DNA of 64,000 bases from the NCBI RefSeq assembly GCF_022179185.1, contig NZ_BPQJ01000009.1, positions 62,001 to 126,000 on the forward strand, given 5' to 3'. Made by a program: the position numbers and the translations under genes. The notes below the pieces were generated by a model. It was not told the origin of the DNA and ran no database searches. It saw only the letters and a list, made by a program, of their open reading frames with translations. The DNA is from Methylobacterium frigidaeris (GTDB lineage Bacteria; Pseudomonadota; Alphaproteobacteria; Rhizobiales; Beijerinckiaceae). Position 1 is the first letter of the stretch; the number at the start of each line of letters is the position of its first letter. Positions 43,938 through 53,436 of this stretch are shown in pieces.

Positions 43938-44525
43938 ATGGCGGAGGGGCATGACGGGGCTGCACCTGTCCGGGCCGGCGACCGGATCCGGGCGGCCGCC
44001 CGCGACCTGTTCTACAGCCGCGGCTTCCGGGGCGTCGGCGTCGACGAGATCGTGGCCCGGGCCGGCGTGACGAAGCCGAGCCTCTATCGCGGCTTCGCCT
44101 CGAAGGACGCCCTCGTCGTCGCCTGCCTGGAGGATTACGACACGGGCCTGCGCGCCCGCCTCGACGAGGCGCTCGCGGCCCATCCCGGCGACCCCGGGGC
44201 GGGGCTCGTCGCCTTCCTCGACGGAATCGCCCGGCGCAGCGCCCGGCCGGGCTTCCGCGGCTGCGGCCTCACCAACGCCGTGGTCGAGTATCCTGAGGCC
44301 GATCACCCTGTCCGCGAGGCGGCGCGGGAGGGCAAGCGCGCGCTCCACGCCCGCCTTGCCGAGGTCGCCGGGACGCTCGGCGCCCGCGCGCCCGAGCGCC
44401 TCGCCGACGCGCTGCTGCTCCTCGTCGAGGGCGCCTTCGCCTGCGGGCAGATCTTCGGCGCCGACGGCCCGAATCGCTCGCTCGCCGGCACCGCCGAGGC
44501 CCTGATCGCGGCGAGTCGAGCGTGA
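43938..44525 (+). CDS. TetR/AcrR family transcriptional regulator
   Basis: A 195-residue repressor. The HTH region is IRAAARDLFYSRGFRGVGVD followed by EIVARAGVTKPSLYRGFASK, the standard TetR N-domain. The C-terminal ligand domain has a TetR_C-like core (FLDGIARRSARPGFRGCGLT). ATG 43938 puts the HTH near the N-terminus; an upstream ATG at 43866 would run through the operator and is unlikely. It probably represses itself and the divergent MFS gene. Confidence 0.9.
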   Translation: MAEGHDGAAPVRAGDRIRAAARDLFYSRGFRGVGVDEIVARAGVTKPSLYRGFASKDALVVACLEDYDTGLRARLDEALAAHPGDPGAGLVAFLDGIARRSARPGFRGCGLTNAVVEYPEADHPVREAAREGKRALHARLAEVAGTLGARAPERLADALLLLVEGAFACGQIFGADGPNRSLAGTAEALIAASRA

Positions 44526-44693
44526 TCCCAGCATCGCGCGCCGCACAACAGAATTCCGTCAATAAATCGGGGGGCGGTGGGAGCACGGCCTTGATTCCGT
44601 CGCCATGATCGGTCGATACGCGAGAGTTGACGCCGATCGCGGTCCATAGCCTCTTTGGCGCCTCTTGGCCGCGACCCCCGTGGAGTTGAGCGT

Positions 44694-45566
44694 ATGACCC
44701 TCGTACGACGTTTCCAGGTTGCGCCGGCGCTGGTCCGCCTGATCCGCAAGGAGCGCGGCTCCTCCCGCATCACCGAAGGTTACTTCCCGCCCCAATCCGG
44801 CCGGACCTCTTTCGTGCGCGTCGATGGCGGCCAGTGCCACCTCGTCCTGGTCACCTCCGACGGCGGCGCCTCGAGCGAGGAGCGCACCGAGGTGCCGCGC
44901 GCCCATGGCGACGCGCTCCTCGATGTCTGCGCCGGCCGCGCCGCCTACGACCGCACCCAGGTGGCCCTCGGCAACGGCCGCGACGCCCTGATCGACCGCT
45001 ACGTCGCCCCCGGCAACGTCGACGTCGTCTCGGTGGTATTCGACAATCCCGATGAGGCCAACGGCTTCCCGGTCCCGCCGTGGTTCGGCCCCGAGGTGAG
45101 CACTGATCAGGCCTATGAGGGCCGTAGCATCGCCCTCCAGGGCGTGCCGCAGCCCGGCGAGATCGGCCTGTCCAACGCCGCCCTCGACGCCGTGCTCGAC
45201 CTGATCGAGCCGCGCTACGGGTTCGGCCGCTACGCCGCGCCGAGCCGCAACGGCGAGGAGGCCGGGGTGGTCAACGCCCTGCGCCGCATCGCCACCCCGC
45301 CGCAGCCGGAACCGACGCCGCCTCCGCCGCCTGAGCCCGAGCCCGTCCACGAGGCGCCGCCCCCGCCGCCCCAGGCCGAGGCCGCCCCCGAGCCGCCGCC
45401 CCCGCCGCCGGAGCCGCATCCGGATACCCGCATCGACGACGTGATCGAGAGCCTGTCCCAGGCCCTCGGCGCTGCGGTGCCGGGCGGGGACGCCGCCCGC
45501 GACGACGGTACGCCGGCCTTCGAGCGCTGGACCGTGCGCCCGCGCCGGACCCAGCCGACGCCCTGA
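44694..45566 (+). CDS. Degenerate CYTH-domain protein with Pro-rich tail
   Basis: A 290-residue protein. Residues 1-175 follow the CYTH (triphosphate tunnel) pattern: an opening strand (VRRFQVAPALVRLIRKERGS), ITEGYFPPQSGRTSFVRVDG and the late PPWFGPEVSTDQAYEGRSIA with LQGVPQ, which equals the CYTH P-W-x-G-x-E-V-x-x-x-x-x-Y element. The N-terminal E-x-E-x-K that binds triphosphate is missing (MTLVRRF). After residue 200 comes a long Pro/Glu tail (TPPPPPEPEPVHEAPPPPPQ) ending in a short helix. So it likely binds rather than hydrolyses a phosphate compound. ATG 44694 has GGAG upstream. It ends at a clear terminator. Confidence 0.72.
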   Translation: MTLVRRFQVAPALVRLIRKERGSSRITEGYFPPQSGRTSFVRVDGGQCHLVLVTSDGGASSEERTEVPRAHGDALLDVCAGRAAYDRTQVALGNGRDALIDRYVAPGNVDVVSVVFDNPDEANGFPVPPWFGPEVSTDQAYEGRSIALQGVPQPGEIGLSNAALDAVLDLIEPRYGFGRYAAPSRNGEEAGVVNALRRIATPPQPEPTPPPPPEPEPVHEAPPPPPQAEAAPEPPPPPPEPHPDTRIDDVIESLSQALGAAVPGGDAARDDGTPAFERWTVRPRRTQPTP

Positions 45567-46027
45567 GGGCGGCAGATCTTCCTCGACCGCGTCCCGATTC
45601 GGCCCATCCCGGGTTCCGCCCTGACGGAGCCCGGGATTTTTCGTGCCAAGTGAGCGCGACCCGTCGCGACGAATCGGCACTCCACGGTTGAATGGTGCTC
45701 CGTAATCCGTCAGACGCTTGACGCCGACGCGCCCGCACGGCACGCAACGCTCCGCTTGGCCCGCGTCCGATCTCCGATCGGTCGCGCGGAGGCGGCTGCG
45801 AGGTGCGAAGGTCGCAAAGGCAGCATTGAATCCCCCTGTCGCAAAGGCATCGGGAGCGTAGCGGGGACAATCGAAGGGTTTTCCCTGATTTTAGACTTGG
45901 AACGCGCGGTGCGGACTTCCTACACTGTCCGGGTCGCGGGCTGTTCCACACGACAGTCACGCGGCGGAGGCCGCACCGCGACGGCCGATCCCAAGGCGGC
46001 GGCCGGCACCTCGGGGAGAGAACGACC
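45567..46027. other. Intergenic region upstream of dctA
   Basis: About 460 bp. It holds the terminator at 45606-45641 and two copies of GTCGCAAAGGCA (45811-45822 and 45838-45849), 27 bp apart. No RpoN -24/-12 element (TGGCAC-N5-TTGCA) was found, although dctA is often RpoN-dependent. Confidence 0.5.
45606..45641 (+). terminator. Rho-independent terminator of the CYTH-protein gene
   Basis: Stem ATCCCGGG / CCCGGGAT with an inner CCG/CGG pairing and a TTTTT tail, 40 bp after the stop. Confidence 0.85.
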
Positions 46028-47374
46028 ATGCAGCACGCCACGCCGTCCGCGACGGCCCCAGGTTCGTCGCAGCCCTGGTACAAGGTCCTCTACATCCAGG
46101 TTCTGATCGCCATCGCGCTTGGCGTGCTGCTCGGCTACGTCCTGCCCGAGACCGCCAAGTCGATGAAATGGCTCGGCGATGCCTTCATCGCGCTCATCAA
46201 GATGATGATCGCGCCGATCATCTTCTGCACCATCGTGCACGGCATCGCGTCGATCGGCGACCTGAAGAAGGTCGGCCGCGTCGGCCTCAAGGCGCTGATC
46301 TACTTCGAGGTGGTGTCCTCGCTCGCCCTCGTCATCGGCGTCATCGTCGGCGAGATCGTGCAGCCGGGCGCCGGCTTCGGCGTCGATCCGGCGCAGCTCG
46401 ACGCCAAGGCGGTCGCCGGCTACGCCAGCAAGGCGCAGGCCGACTCGACGGTCGCCCACATCATGGCGATCATCCCGAAGAGCTACTTTGACGCCTTCGC
46501 GGGCGGCGACCTGCTCCAGATCCTGCTGATCGCGGTGCTGACCGGAATCGTCATCACGGGGCTCGGCGAGCGCGGCAAGCCGGCGATCCACGCCATCGAG
46601 GCGGCGGGCGAGATCTTCTTCCGCATCATCGGCATGATCGTGAAGCTCGCGCCGATCGGCGCCTTCGGCGCCATGGCCTACACGATCGGCCAGTACGGCA
46701 TCGGCAAGCTCGGCAACCTCGCGGGCCTCGTCGCCACGTTCTACCTCACGAGCCTGCTCTTCGTGCTGGTGGTGCTCGGGCTGATCGCGCGCTTCTCCGG
46801 CTTCTCGATCCTCAAGTTCCTGGCCTACATCAAGGACGAGCTCCTGATCGTGCTCGGCACCTCGTCGTCCGAGACGGTGCTGCCGCACATGATGCAGAAG
46901 ATGAAGCGCCTCGGCGCCTCGGATTCGGTCGTCGGCCTCGTCATCCCGACCGGCTACTCGTTCAACCTCGACGGCACCAACATCTACATGACGCTGGCGA
47001 CGCTGTTCCTGGCCCAGGCCGTGGGGGCGGATCTCAGCTTCGGGCAGTACGCCACCATCATCGCGGTGGCGATGCTGACCTCGAAGGGCGCCTCGGGCGT
47101 CACCGGCGCCGGCTTCGTGACGCTCGCGGCGACGCTCGGCGCGATTCCCGGCAACCCGGTGCCCGTCGCCGCGATGGCGCTGATCCTCGGCATCGACAAG
47201 TTCATGTCGGAGTGCCGGGCGCTCACCAACCTCGTCGGCAACGGCGTCGCCTGCGTGGTGGTCAGCCGCTGGGAGGGCGAGCTCGATCCAGTCAAGCTGC
47301 GCGAGGTGATGGCCAATCCCGTCGCGATCGGCACCGAGATCGCCGACGAGAAGCCGGTCCCGGTCGCGCCCTGA
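46028..47374 (+). CDS. dctA: C4-dicarboxylate transporter DctA
   Basis: A 448-residue inner-membrane symporter for succinate, fumarate and malate. DAACS landmarks: [39 protein letters not shown], the serine-rich loop [12 protein letters not shown] and [19 protein letters not shown]. Length matches the family. No dctB/dctD genes are adjacent. The next gene (ROK kinase) begins 4 bp after its stop. Two 12-bp direct repeats upstream may be regulatory. Confidence 0.96.
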   Translation: MQHATPSATAPGSSQPWYKVLYIQVLIAIALGVLLGYVLPETAKSMKWLGDAFIALIKMMIAPIIFCTIVHGIASIGDLKKVGRVGLKALIYFEVVSSLALVIGVIVGEIVQPGAGFGVDPAQLDAKAVAGYASKAQADSTVAHIMAIIPKSYFDAFAGGDLLQILLIAVLTGIVITGLGERGKPAIHAIEAAGEIFFRIIGMIVKLAPIGAFGAMAYTIGQYGIGKLGNLAGLVATFYLTSLLFVLVVLGLIARFSGFSILKFLAYIKDELLIVLGTSSSETVLPHMMQKMKRLGASDSVVGLVIPTGYSFNLDGTNIYMTLATLFLAQAVGADLSFGQYATIIAVAMLTSKGASGVTGAGFVTLAATLGAIPGNPVPVAAMALILGIDKFMSECRALTNLVGNGVACVVVSRWEGELDPVKLREVMANPVAIGTEIADEKPVPVAP

Positions 47375-47378
47375 CCCG

Positions 47379-48302
47379 ATGACGGGCCTGCGCATCGGCA
47401 TCGATCTCGGCGGCACCAAGGTCGCCGGGATCGCCCTCGACCGCGACGGCCGGGTGCGGGCCGAGCGGCGCATCGCGACCCCGCGGGGCGATTACGATGC
47501 CTCGCTCCGGGCCATCGCGGGCCTCGTGGCCGCGCTGGAGGCCGAGGCTGCCGGCATCGGCACCGTCGGGATCGGCATCCCCGGCGCGCTGGTGCCGGCG
47601 ACCGGCCGGGTCAAGAACGCCAACTCGACCTGGCTCAATGGCCGGACCCTCGGCGACGACCTCGCGAGAATCCTCGCCCGCCCGGTCCGGCTGGAGAACG
47701 ACGCCAATTGCCTGGCGGTCTCCGAGGCCGTCGACGGGGCGGGGGAGGGGGCGGCCCTGGTCTGGGCGGTGATCCTCGGCACCGGGGTCGGCTCCGGCAT
47801 CGCGCTCGCGGGCCGGGCCTTGTCCGGGCGCCACCGCATCGCCGGGGAATGGGGCCACAACCCGCTGCCCGCTCCCGCCGACGACGAGCGCCCGGGCCCG
47901 GCCTGCTATTGCGGCCGGCACGGCTGCCTCGAGACCTGGCTCTCCGGCCCGGGCCTCGCCGCGGACCACGCCCGCCGCACCGACCGGGCGATGAGCGGCG
48001 AGGCGATCGTCGCGGCGATGCGCCAGGGCGACGCGGCGGCACGAGCGACCTTCGCGGCCTGGCTCGACCGGCTCGGGCGCGGCATCGCGGGCGTCGTCAA
48101 CCTCCTCGACCCGGACGTGATCGTGCTGGGCGGCGGCCTCTCGACGATTTCCGAGATCTACGAGGCTCTTCCCGAGCGGGTCGCCCCGCACGTCTTCGGC
48201 GGCGGCTTCGACACCCCCATCCGGCAGAGCCGTCACGGCGATGCCTCGGGGGTGCGCGGAGCGGCGTGGCTGTGGAACGATCAGGACGCATCTGCCGCCT
48301 GA
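47379..48302 (+). CDS. ROK family sugar kinase (fructokinase/N-acetylglucosamine kinase-like)
   Basis: A 307-residue ATP-dependent hexokinase. ATP site LRIGIDLGGTKVAGIALD, catalytic LENDANCLAVSEA, ROK signature with the zinc site CYCGRHGCLETWLSGPGL. The second phosphate motif is VIVLGGGLS. The Cys cluster and length fit NagK/Mak-type kinases; fructose, mannose or GlcNAc are possible. It is translationally coupled to dctA. Confidence 0.9.
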   Translation: MTGLRIGIDLGGTKVAGIALDRDGRVRAERRIATPRGDYDASLRAIAGLVAALEAEAAGIGTVGIGIPGALVPATGRVKNANSTWLNGRTLGDDLARILARPVRLENDANCLAVSEAVDGAGEGAALVWAVILGTGVGSGIALAGRALSGRHRIAGEWGHNPLPAPADDERPGPACYCGRHGCLETWLSGPGLAADHARRTDRAMSGEAIVAAMRQGDAAARATFAAWLDRLGRGIAGVVNLLDPDVIVLGGGLSTISEIYEALPERVAPHVFGGGFDTPIRQSRHGDASGVRGAAWLWNDQDASAA

Positions 48303-48308
48303 GGCGTG

Positions 48309-48414
48309 CTAAGCAGATCCCGCAAAAGTGGTCGCCGGTTTTGCGGCAACAATCTGCGACACGACAAGAAGCGAAGCGGACGACGCGTGGGCCTGCCAAC
48401 GCGAATCTGCTTAG
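48309..48414. mobile_element. 106-bp element with 10-bp terminal inverted repeats (MITE-like)
   Basis: Starts CTAAGCAGAT and ends ATCTGCTTAG, a perfect 10-bp inverted repeat. Inside, CCGCAAAA (48320-48327) and TTTTGCGG (48339-48346) form a second hairpin. The inner sequence resembles short palindromic repeats dispersed between genes in Hyphomicrobiales (CCG-AAAAGTGG...CCGGTTTT-CGG). No target-site duplication is obvious. Confidence 0.55.
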
Positions 48415-48457
48415 GTGGCCGTTTCGACCGCCCTTCAGCCTCCGGGAGACAGAAAGC

Positions 48458-48946
48458 GTGCCGGCCAGACCCGTCGACCTCGACCCGGCCTCGATCCGCA
48501 TCCTCGAGCACCTGCAGCAGGACAGCGAGGTCGGCATCGGCGACCTCGCCGAGGCGGTCGGCCTCTCGACCTCGCCGTGTTGGCGCCGGGTCGCCGATCT
48601 CAAGGCCAAGGGCATCATCCGGCGCTGCGTCGCGGTTGCCGACCCGCAGGCGCTGGGTCTCCACGTCAACGTCTTCGTCCATGTCTCGCTGGAGAAGCAG
48701 ACCCAGGCCGCCCTCCAGGCCTTCTCCGACGCCATCCGCCACCGCCCGGAGGTGATGGAGTGCTACCTGATGAGCGGCGAGGCCGATTACCTGCTGCGGG
48801 TGGTGGTGGAAGATCTGGCCGAATACCAGCGGCTGATCGTCGATCACCTCACCCGGATTCCCGGGGTGGCGAAGATCCGGTCGAGCTTCGCGCTCGACCA
48901 AGTGAAGTACACGACGGCGTTGCCGCTGGACCATCTGAAGGAGTGA
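48458..48946 (+). CDS. Lrp/AsnC family transcriptional regulator
   Basis: A 162-residue regulator with an N-terminal winged HTH (LDPASIRILEHLQQDSEVGI, then DLAEAVGLSTSPCWRRVADL) and a C-terminal RAM domain (MECYLMSGEADYLLRVVVED). GTG 48458 has GGGAGA upstream. It follows the inverted-repeat element, so its promoter may lie inside or next to it. Ligand likely an amino acid. Confidence 0.92.
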   Translation: MPARPVDLDPASIRILEHLQQDSEVGIGDLAEAVGLSTSPCWRRVADLKAKGIIRRCVAVADPQALGLHVNVFVHVSLEKQTQAALQAFSDAIRHRPEVMECYLMSGEADYLLRVVVEDLAEYQRLIVDHLTRIPGVAKIRSSFALDQVKYTTALPLDHLKE

Positions 48947-48991
48947 GCCTGTTTCGGCAGGTTCATCGGACAGCCGATCCCGCTCGAGGAT

Positions 48992-49399
48992 TCAGGGGTG
49001 GAGCGAGGCGCCCTTGGTGGTCCTGTCGATGTCCTTCTTCGGGCCGTGGAGGGCGAGACCGACGAGGTCCGGCGCGTCGGCGGGTTCGCGGGCAAAGACC
49101 TCGCGGTTGGCCGCATCGTGCCCGGTCTCGAACATCGCCCGGACATAGGCGCTGCGGACGAGGTCGCGCTGGATCGCCTGCTGCCAGGCCCGTTGCAGCA
49201 CCTCGCTGGTCGCGGCGAAGATCAGCATCGGCTGGCCAAGCAGGCGGGCGTGCCGACGCCCCGTCGCGTCGAGATAGGGTTCGCCCATCGCCTCCGGCAC
49301 GGCGCCGGCGATACCGGTCGCCAGGAACGCGGTGACGTTCAGCTTCTGCCACACGGCCAGGTCCTCGCGGACCAGGATGGCCACCTTGGTGTCGAACAT
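48992..49399 (-). CDS. DUF2000 family protein
   Basis: A 135-residue protein matching DUF2000 (peptidyl-tRNA hydrolase II-like fold): VAILVREDLAVWQKLNVTAF, then LGQPMLIFAATSEVLQRAWQ. Function unknown. It lies just downstream of an AraC-type regulator gene, a pairing seen in other Proteobacteria. Confidence 0.9.
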   Translation of the reverse strand: MFDTKVAILVREDLAVWQKLNVTAFLATGIAGAVPEAMGEPYLDATGRRHARLLGQPMLIFAATSEVLQRAWQQAIQRDLVRSAYVRAMFETGHDAANREVFAREPADAPDLVGLALHGPKKDIDRTTKGASLHP

Positions 49400-49431
49400 C
49401 GGGGTCTCCCTGCGGGCGATCGCATGCAGGG

Positions 49432-50301
49432 CTAGCCGACCGCGAGGGCGGCGTCTGGAACGTTCGTGCGCCCGCTGCGGTAGACGGCGGGCGTGAGGCC
49501 GTAGGCGCGGCGGAACCAGCGGCCGAGATGGCTCTGGTCGGAGAAACCCGCTTCCAGCGCCGCGTCCGCCGGCGGCGTTCCGGCGCGCAGCAGCGCCCGG
49601 GCCCGGGCGAGGCGGATCTCGACCAGGCAGGCATGGGGCGAGGTGCCGAAGCGACGGCGGAAGGCGCGGGCGAGCTGGAACCGGTCTGCGGCGCCGGCCG
49701 CCTGGGCGAGCGCGTCGAGGCCGAAGGCCGTCGCCGCGTGCGCGCGCATGAAGTCCATGGCCCGCTCAGCGACCTCCGGACCGCCGTCCGGCGATGGGCC
49801 TGAACCCGCGGCGCCGAGATGGCGGCGCAGATGCCCGGCGAGGTCGTCGAGGGCTGCGTCGGTCTCGAGCGGTGACGTGGCGCCGAAGACGGCGCGGCAG
49901 GCTCGATGGATCGCCCCGCCGAACGCGCGGTCGTCGGCAAGCGTGCGGCGAAAGCCGATCCCCGCGTCGCTGCCGCCCATCCGGCAGCGCAGCCAGTCCT
50001 GCGGCAGGTACAGCATGCTGTAGCGGAAGCCCGGCTCCCGGACCGCCTGCCCGTCGTGCCGCTCGCCCGGCTCGATCAGGATCACCCGCCCGGGGCTGCT
50101 CTGCCGGCGCGCCCCACGACAGTAGAAGTCCTGGATGCCCTCATGCGTCACGCCCACCAGCCACTCGTCGTGGTGATGCATGTCGTAGGCGTGGCCGAGG
50201 AACCGCGCCGTCACCGCCTCGATGCCGCTCGTGGCCTCGCGCCGGAGATGGACGAAGTCGCGGGGTTGGGAGGCCCGGTTCTCGGTGGGAGCCTGTCTCA
50301 T
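49432..50301 (-). CDS. AraC family transcriptional regulator
   Basis: A 289-residue regulator. N-terminal cupin-like sensor with AYDMHHHDEWLVGVTHEGIQ; C-terminal double HTH: FQLARAFRRRFGTSPHACLV and AALEAGFSDQSHLGRWFRRA. It is 32 bp from the DUF2000 gene on the same strand and probably controls it. Inducer unknown. Confidence 0.92.
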   Translation of the reverse strand: MRQAPTENRASQPRDFVHLRREATSGIEAVTARFLGHAYDMHHHDEWLVGVTHEGIQDFYCRGARRQSSPGRVILIEPGERHDGQAVREPGFRYSMLYLPQDWLRCRMGGSDAGIGFRRTLADDRAFGGAIHRACRAVFGATSPLETDAALDDLAGHLRRHLGAAGSGPSPDGGPEVAERAMDFMRAHAATAFGLDALAQAAGAADRFQLARAFRRRFGTSPHACLVEIRLARARALLRAGTPPADAALEAGFSDQSHLGRWFRRAYGLTPAVYRSGRTNVPDAALAVG

Positions 50302-50475
50302 GGGACGATGTTCGGGCCGCGCGATCGTCTCTGAAAACCTGTTCGATCCGCGCCCGCAGGGTCGGCGGTCTCTGCGTCAGTCCGAGGCCGCGCAGCGGAG
50401 CCCGGACTGAGGCGGAGTGGATTGATGGTGGGGGAAGTCAAATCACCGCCGTCGAGCGGGTCTGGGCTTTGCCCG

Positions 50476-51516
50476 TCAGCGCCGGCGCACGAAGCCGACG
50501 ATGTCCTTCACGGCGGCGATGTTGGGCGCGGCGATGGCCTCGGCCCGCGCCGCGCCGTCGGCCAGCACCGCATCGATATGGCCGGGATCGGCGACGAGGC
50601 GCTTCATCTCGGCGCCGATCGGCCCGAGCTTGGCCACAGCCAGATCGACCAGCGCGCCCTTGAAGGCCGAGAACTGGGCGCCACCATATTCGCGCAGCAC
50701 GTCCTCGCGGCTCGCCTCGCTGAGCGCCGCGAAGATGCCGACGAGATTATCCGCCTCCGGCCGCTTCTCGAGGCCGGCGGTCTCGGAGGGGAGGGGCTCG
50801 GCGTCGGTCTTGGCCTTGCGCACCTTCTGGGCGATGGCGTCGGAATCGTCGGTGAGGTTGATGCGCGAATAGTCGGACGGATCCGACTTCGACATCTTCT
50901 TGGTGCCGTCGCGCAAGGACATCACCCGGGCGGCGGGCCCGCCGATCAGCGGCTCGGTGATCGGGAAGAACGCCTCGCCGTGGCCGTGCTGTTGAATCGC
51001 GGCCGAGAAGTCGTTGTTGAACTTCTGGGCGATGTCGCGGGTCAGCTCGAGGTGCTGCTTCTGGTCCTCGCCCACCGGCACGTGGGTGGCGCGGTAGGCC
51101 AGGATGTCGGCCGCCATCAGCACCGGGTAATCGTAGAGGCCGATGCTCGCATTCTCGCGGTCCTTGCCGGCCTTCTCCTTGAACTGCGTCATGCGGTTGA
51201 GCCAGCCGAGGCGGGCGACGCAGTTGAAGATCCAGGCCAGCTCCGCGTGCTGCGGCACCTGGCTCTGGTTGAACACCACCGAGCGGGCCGGATCGATGCC
51301 GGCCGCCAGGAAGGCCGCGGTGACCTCGCGGATCTGCCGCGTCAGCTCGGCCGGGTCCTGCCACACCGTGATCGCGTGCAGGTCGACGACGCAGTACAGG
51401 CACTCGAACTGCGCCTGCATGGCGACGAAGCGCTTGATCGCGCCGAGATAGTTGCCGAGGTGCAGGTTTCCGGTCGGCTGAACGCCGGAGAAGACCAGTT
51501 CCTTGAACGCGGGCAT
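50476..51516 (-). CDS. trpS: Tryptophanyl-tRNA synthetase
   Basis: A 346-residue class Ic aminoacyl-tRNA synthetase. HIGH-like motif [16 protein letters not shown] and KMSKS motif [16 protein letters not shown] are intact. Length is as expected. It follows the endonuclease III gene with a 102-bp gap. In other Hyphomicrobiales it often lies near murJ; not here. Confidence 0.97.
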   Translation of the reverse strand: MPAFKELVFSGVQPTGNLHLGNYLGAIKRFVAMQAQFECLYCVVDLHAITVWQDPAELTRQIREVTAAFLAAGIDPARSVVFNQSQVPQHAELAWIFNCVARLGWLNRMTQFKEKAGKDRENASIGLYDYPVLMAADILAYRATHVPVGEDQKQHLELTRDIAQKFNNDFSAAIQQHGHGEAFFPITEPLIGGPAARVMSLRDGTKKMSKSDPSDYSRINLTDDSDAIAQKVRKAKTDAEPLPSETAGLEKRPEADNLVGIFAALSEASREDVLREYGGAQFSAFKGALVDLAVAKLGPIGAEMKRLVADPGHIDAVLADGAARAEAIAAPNIAAVKDIVGFVRRR

Positions 51517-51618
51517 CGTGATCGTCGTCCCTTGGCTCGGTCCCTTGGCCGAGGGCTGTCACAATCCCGCGGGCGCGGCGTTCTGGACCGTTCCGGAAGG
51601 GGGGTCAAGCGCGTGGAA

Positions 51619-52368
51619 TCAGGGGTGCAGCGCGACCGTCTCGCGCGCGGTGCGGGCGCCCGTCCGGGCCTGGCCGGTGGGGCAGAGATCGAGCACGGCG
51701 CACCGCCCGCAGGCCGGGTTGCGGTGGAAGCAGCAGCGCTGGCCGTGCAGCATCAGGACCTCGTGATTGTCGTAGAGCGTCTGCGCGTCCCACTCCGCTG
51801 GCAGCTGCGCCCGCAGGATCGCGTGCGAGGGCCCGACATCGACCTTGGGACCGATCAGGCCGGTGCGCTGCGCCACGCGATGATGGTGGCTGTCGACCGG
51901 CAGGGCGGGCATCCGCAGGCTGCTGAACGACAGCACCGCCGCGCTGGTCTTCGGGCCGATGCCCGGGATCGCCTCGAGCCAGGCGCGGGCCTCCGGCACC
52001 GGCATGTCCCGCAGGAAGCCGAGATCGAGGCCGCCGGCGCGCTCCCGCACCGCGCGCAAGCTCGCCTGGATCCGCGGCGCCTTCAGCTCCGGCCAGGTCA
52101 CCCCGGCAATCGTCTCCTGCACCTCGGCGGCGGGCGCCGCGATCAGCGCGTCCCAATCCGGGTAGCGCGCCCGCAGCGCCTTGAAGGCGCGGCCGGATTC
52201 CGCGTTGCGGGTGCGGTGGGACAGGAGCGAGGAGACCAGCTCGCTCACCGGATCGAGATCGTGGAAGTACGGGATCGGGCAGCCATAGACTCCGCACAGG
52301 CGGCGGTGGATGGCGAGGGCCTTCCCGGAGAGGGCGTTTCCGGGGGGATCTTCTGGGGCGAGGCTCAT
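51619..52368 (-). CDS. nth: Endonuclease III family DNA glycosylase
   Basis: A 249-residue base-excision repair enzyme. Helix-hairpin-helix LEAIPGIGPKTSAAVLSFSS with the catalytic Lys, the catalytic Asp in LPVDSHHHRVAQRTG, and a C-terminal [4Fe-4S] loop with the spacing C-x6-C-x2-C-x5-C (CFHRNPACGRCAVLDLC). The segment usually LLSAQATD reads LLSHRTRN, so it is a divergent member and may have a different lesion preference from true Nth. Start MSLAPEDPPG chosen over an Arg-rich upstream frame. Confidence 0.85.
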   Translation of the reverse strand: MSLAPEDPPGNALSGKALAIHRRLCGVYGCPIPYFHDLDPVSELVSSLLSHRTRNAESGRAFKALRARYPDWDALIAAPAAEVQETIAGVTWPELKAPRIQASLRAVRERAGGLDLGFLRDMPVPEARAWLEAIPGIGPKTSAAVLSFSSLRMPALPVDSHHHRVAQRTGLIGPKVDVGPSHAILRAQLPAEWDAQTLYDNHEVLMLHGQRCCFHRNPACGRCAVLDLCPTGQARTGARTARETVALHP

Positions 52369-52424
52369 GACGGGAAGAATCGTCGAAGTCCCGCGCCCGT
52401 TCCGGCTGCGGCACCGCGTCCCGC

Positions 52425-53063
52425 CTATGCTTGATCCGACGTCGCTCCGTCTTTTCTGGTCTCGTCCTTCTTGCGCTCGTAGCGCAGCAGCAGCGGCGTC
52501 TGGGCGAGGGCGAACGCGATGGTGAGCGGCATGATGCCGAACACCTTGAAGCTGACCCAGAAATCCGTGGTCTGGGTGCGCCACACCACCTCGTTCAACG
52601 CCGCCAGCACGAAGAAGAACAGGCCCCAGCGGAAGGTGAGCTTGCGCCAGCCCTCCTGGGTGAGATCGAACACGCTGTCGAGCACCAGGGCCAGCAGCGG
52701 CCGGCCGAAGGCGAGGCCACCGAGCAGCACCGCCCCGAACAGGCTGTTGACGATGGTGGGCTTGAGCTTGATGAACAGCTCGTCGCGCAGGAGCAGCGTC
52801 AGGCCGCCGAACACCACCACCACGACGCCCGACACGAGCGGCATGATCGGCAGGCGCCGCACCCAGACGTAATGGACCGCGAGCGCCGCCAGGGTGGCGA
52901 CGATGAACAGCCCGGTCGCCACGAACAGGCGCTGGTCGGCGGGAAAGCCGAACCGGTCGGCATAGGCATTGCCGAAGAAGAACACCCCGAGGGGGCCGAG
53001 CTCCAGGGCGAGCTTGGCGAGGGGCGGCAGGTGGGTCTGCGGCGGGACGGCTTCGATCTGCAT
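52425..53063 (-). CDS. yciB: Inner membrane protein YciB / septation protein A
   Basis: A 212-residue polytopic membrane protein. The family opening [20 protein letters not shown] is present, as are [20 protein letters not shown] and [20 protein letters not shown]. It has five or six membrane segments. YciB works with cell-envelope and septation proteins. The start at [20 protein letters not shown] is used. Confidence 0.95.
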   Translation of the reverse strand: MQIEAVPPQTHLPPLAKLALELGPLGVFFFGNAYADRFGFPADQRLFVATGLFIVATLAALAVHYVWVRRLPIMPLVSGVVVVVFGGLTLLLRDELFIKLKPTIVNSLFGAVLLGGLAFGRPLLALVLDSVFDLTQEGWRKLTFRWGLFFFVLAALNEVVWRTQTTDFWVSFKVFGIMPLTIAFALAQTPLLLRYERKKDETRKDGATSDQA

Positions 53064-53196
53064 GGGGCGGGGGTGACGCTCCTGTCGGCGCGCGGCCGGC
53101 TCACCGCTCAGGTGGGCCCGCCCGGCGCCTCGCGCAACGGGATGCGAGGCCATAGACCGGCGCGGCCGATCCATCCATCCCCGGCCCGCGCTTCCT

Positions 53197-53436
53197 CTAC
53201 TGCGCCTCCGCCTCGGAGCGCAGAGCGGCGGTGCGGCGGCGCTCGCAGGCGACCTTGAGATAGGTCTCATGCCCGCGCACGAAGCCGCTCTGCGCCGCCA
53301 GGGTCTCGCCCTGCATCAGGCAGGTGATCGGCGTCGGTGCTGGTGCGACCGCCACGTCGAGTGCCGTCTCGCGGGAGCAATCCGGCGCCGCCAGGGAGCT
53401 GGCGCAGACCAGGGCAACGGTGAGATAATCCGCCAT
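53197..53436 (-). CDS. Small secreted Cys-containing protein
   Basis: A 79-residue protein with a short hydrophobic N-terminus ([20 protein letters not shown]) and four cysteines (two near the N-terminus, one in ITCLMQGE, one in VACERRRT). The pattern is one seen in small Methylobacterium proteins of unknown function. ATG 53436 chosen. A longer frame upstream is Arg-rich and not supported. Confidence 0.62.
   Translation of the reverse strand: MADYLTVALVCASSLAAPDCSRETALDVAVAPAPTPITCLMQGETLAAQSGFVRGHETYLKVACERRRTAALRSEAEAQ

Noticed and set aside
45650..46027. RpoN -24/-12 promoter for dctA
   Set aside because: I looked for GG-N10-GC spacing with TGGCAC-like sequence and found no good match.
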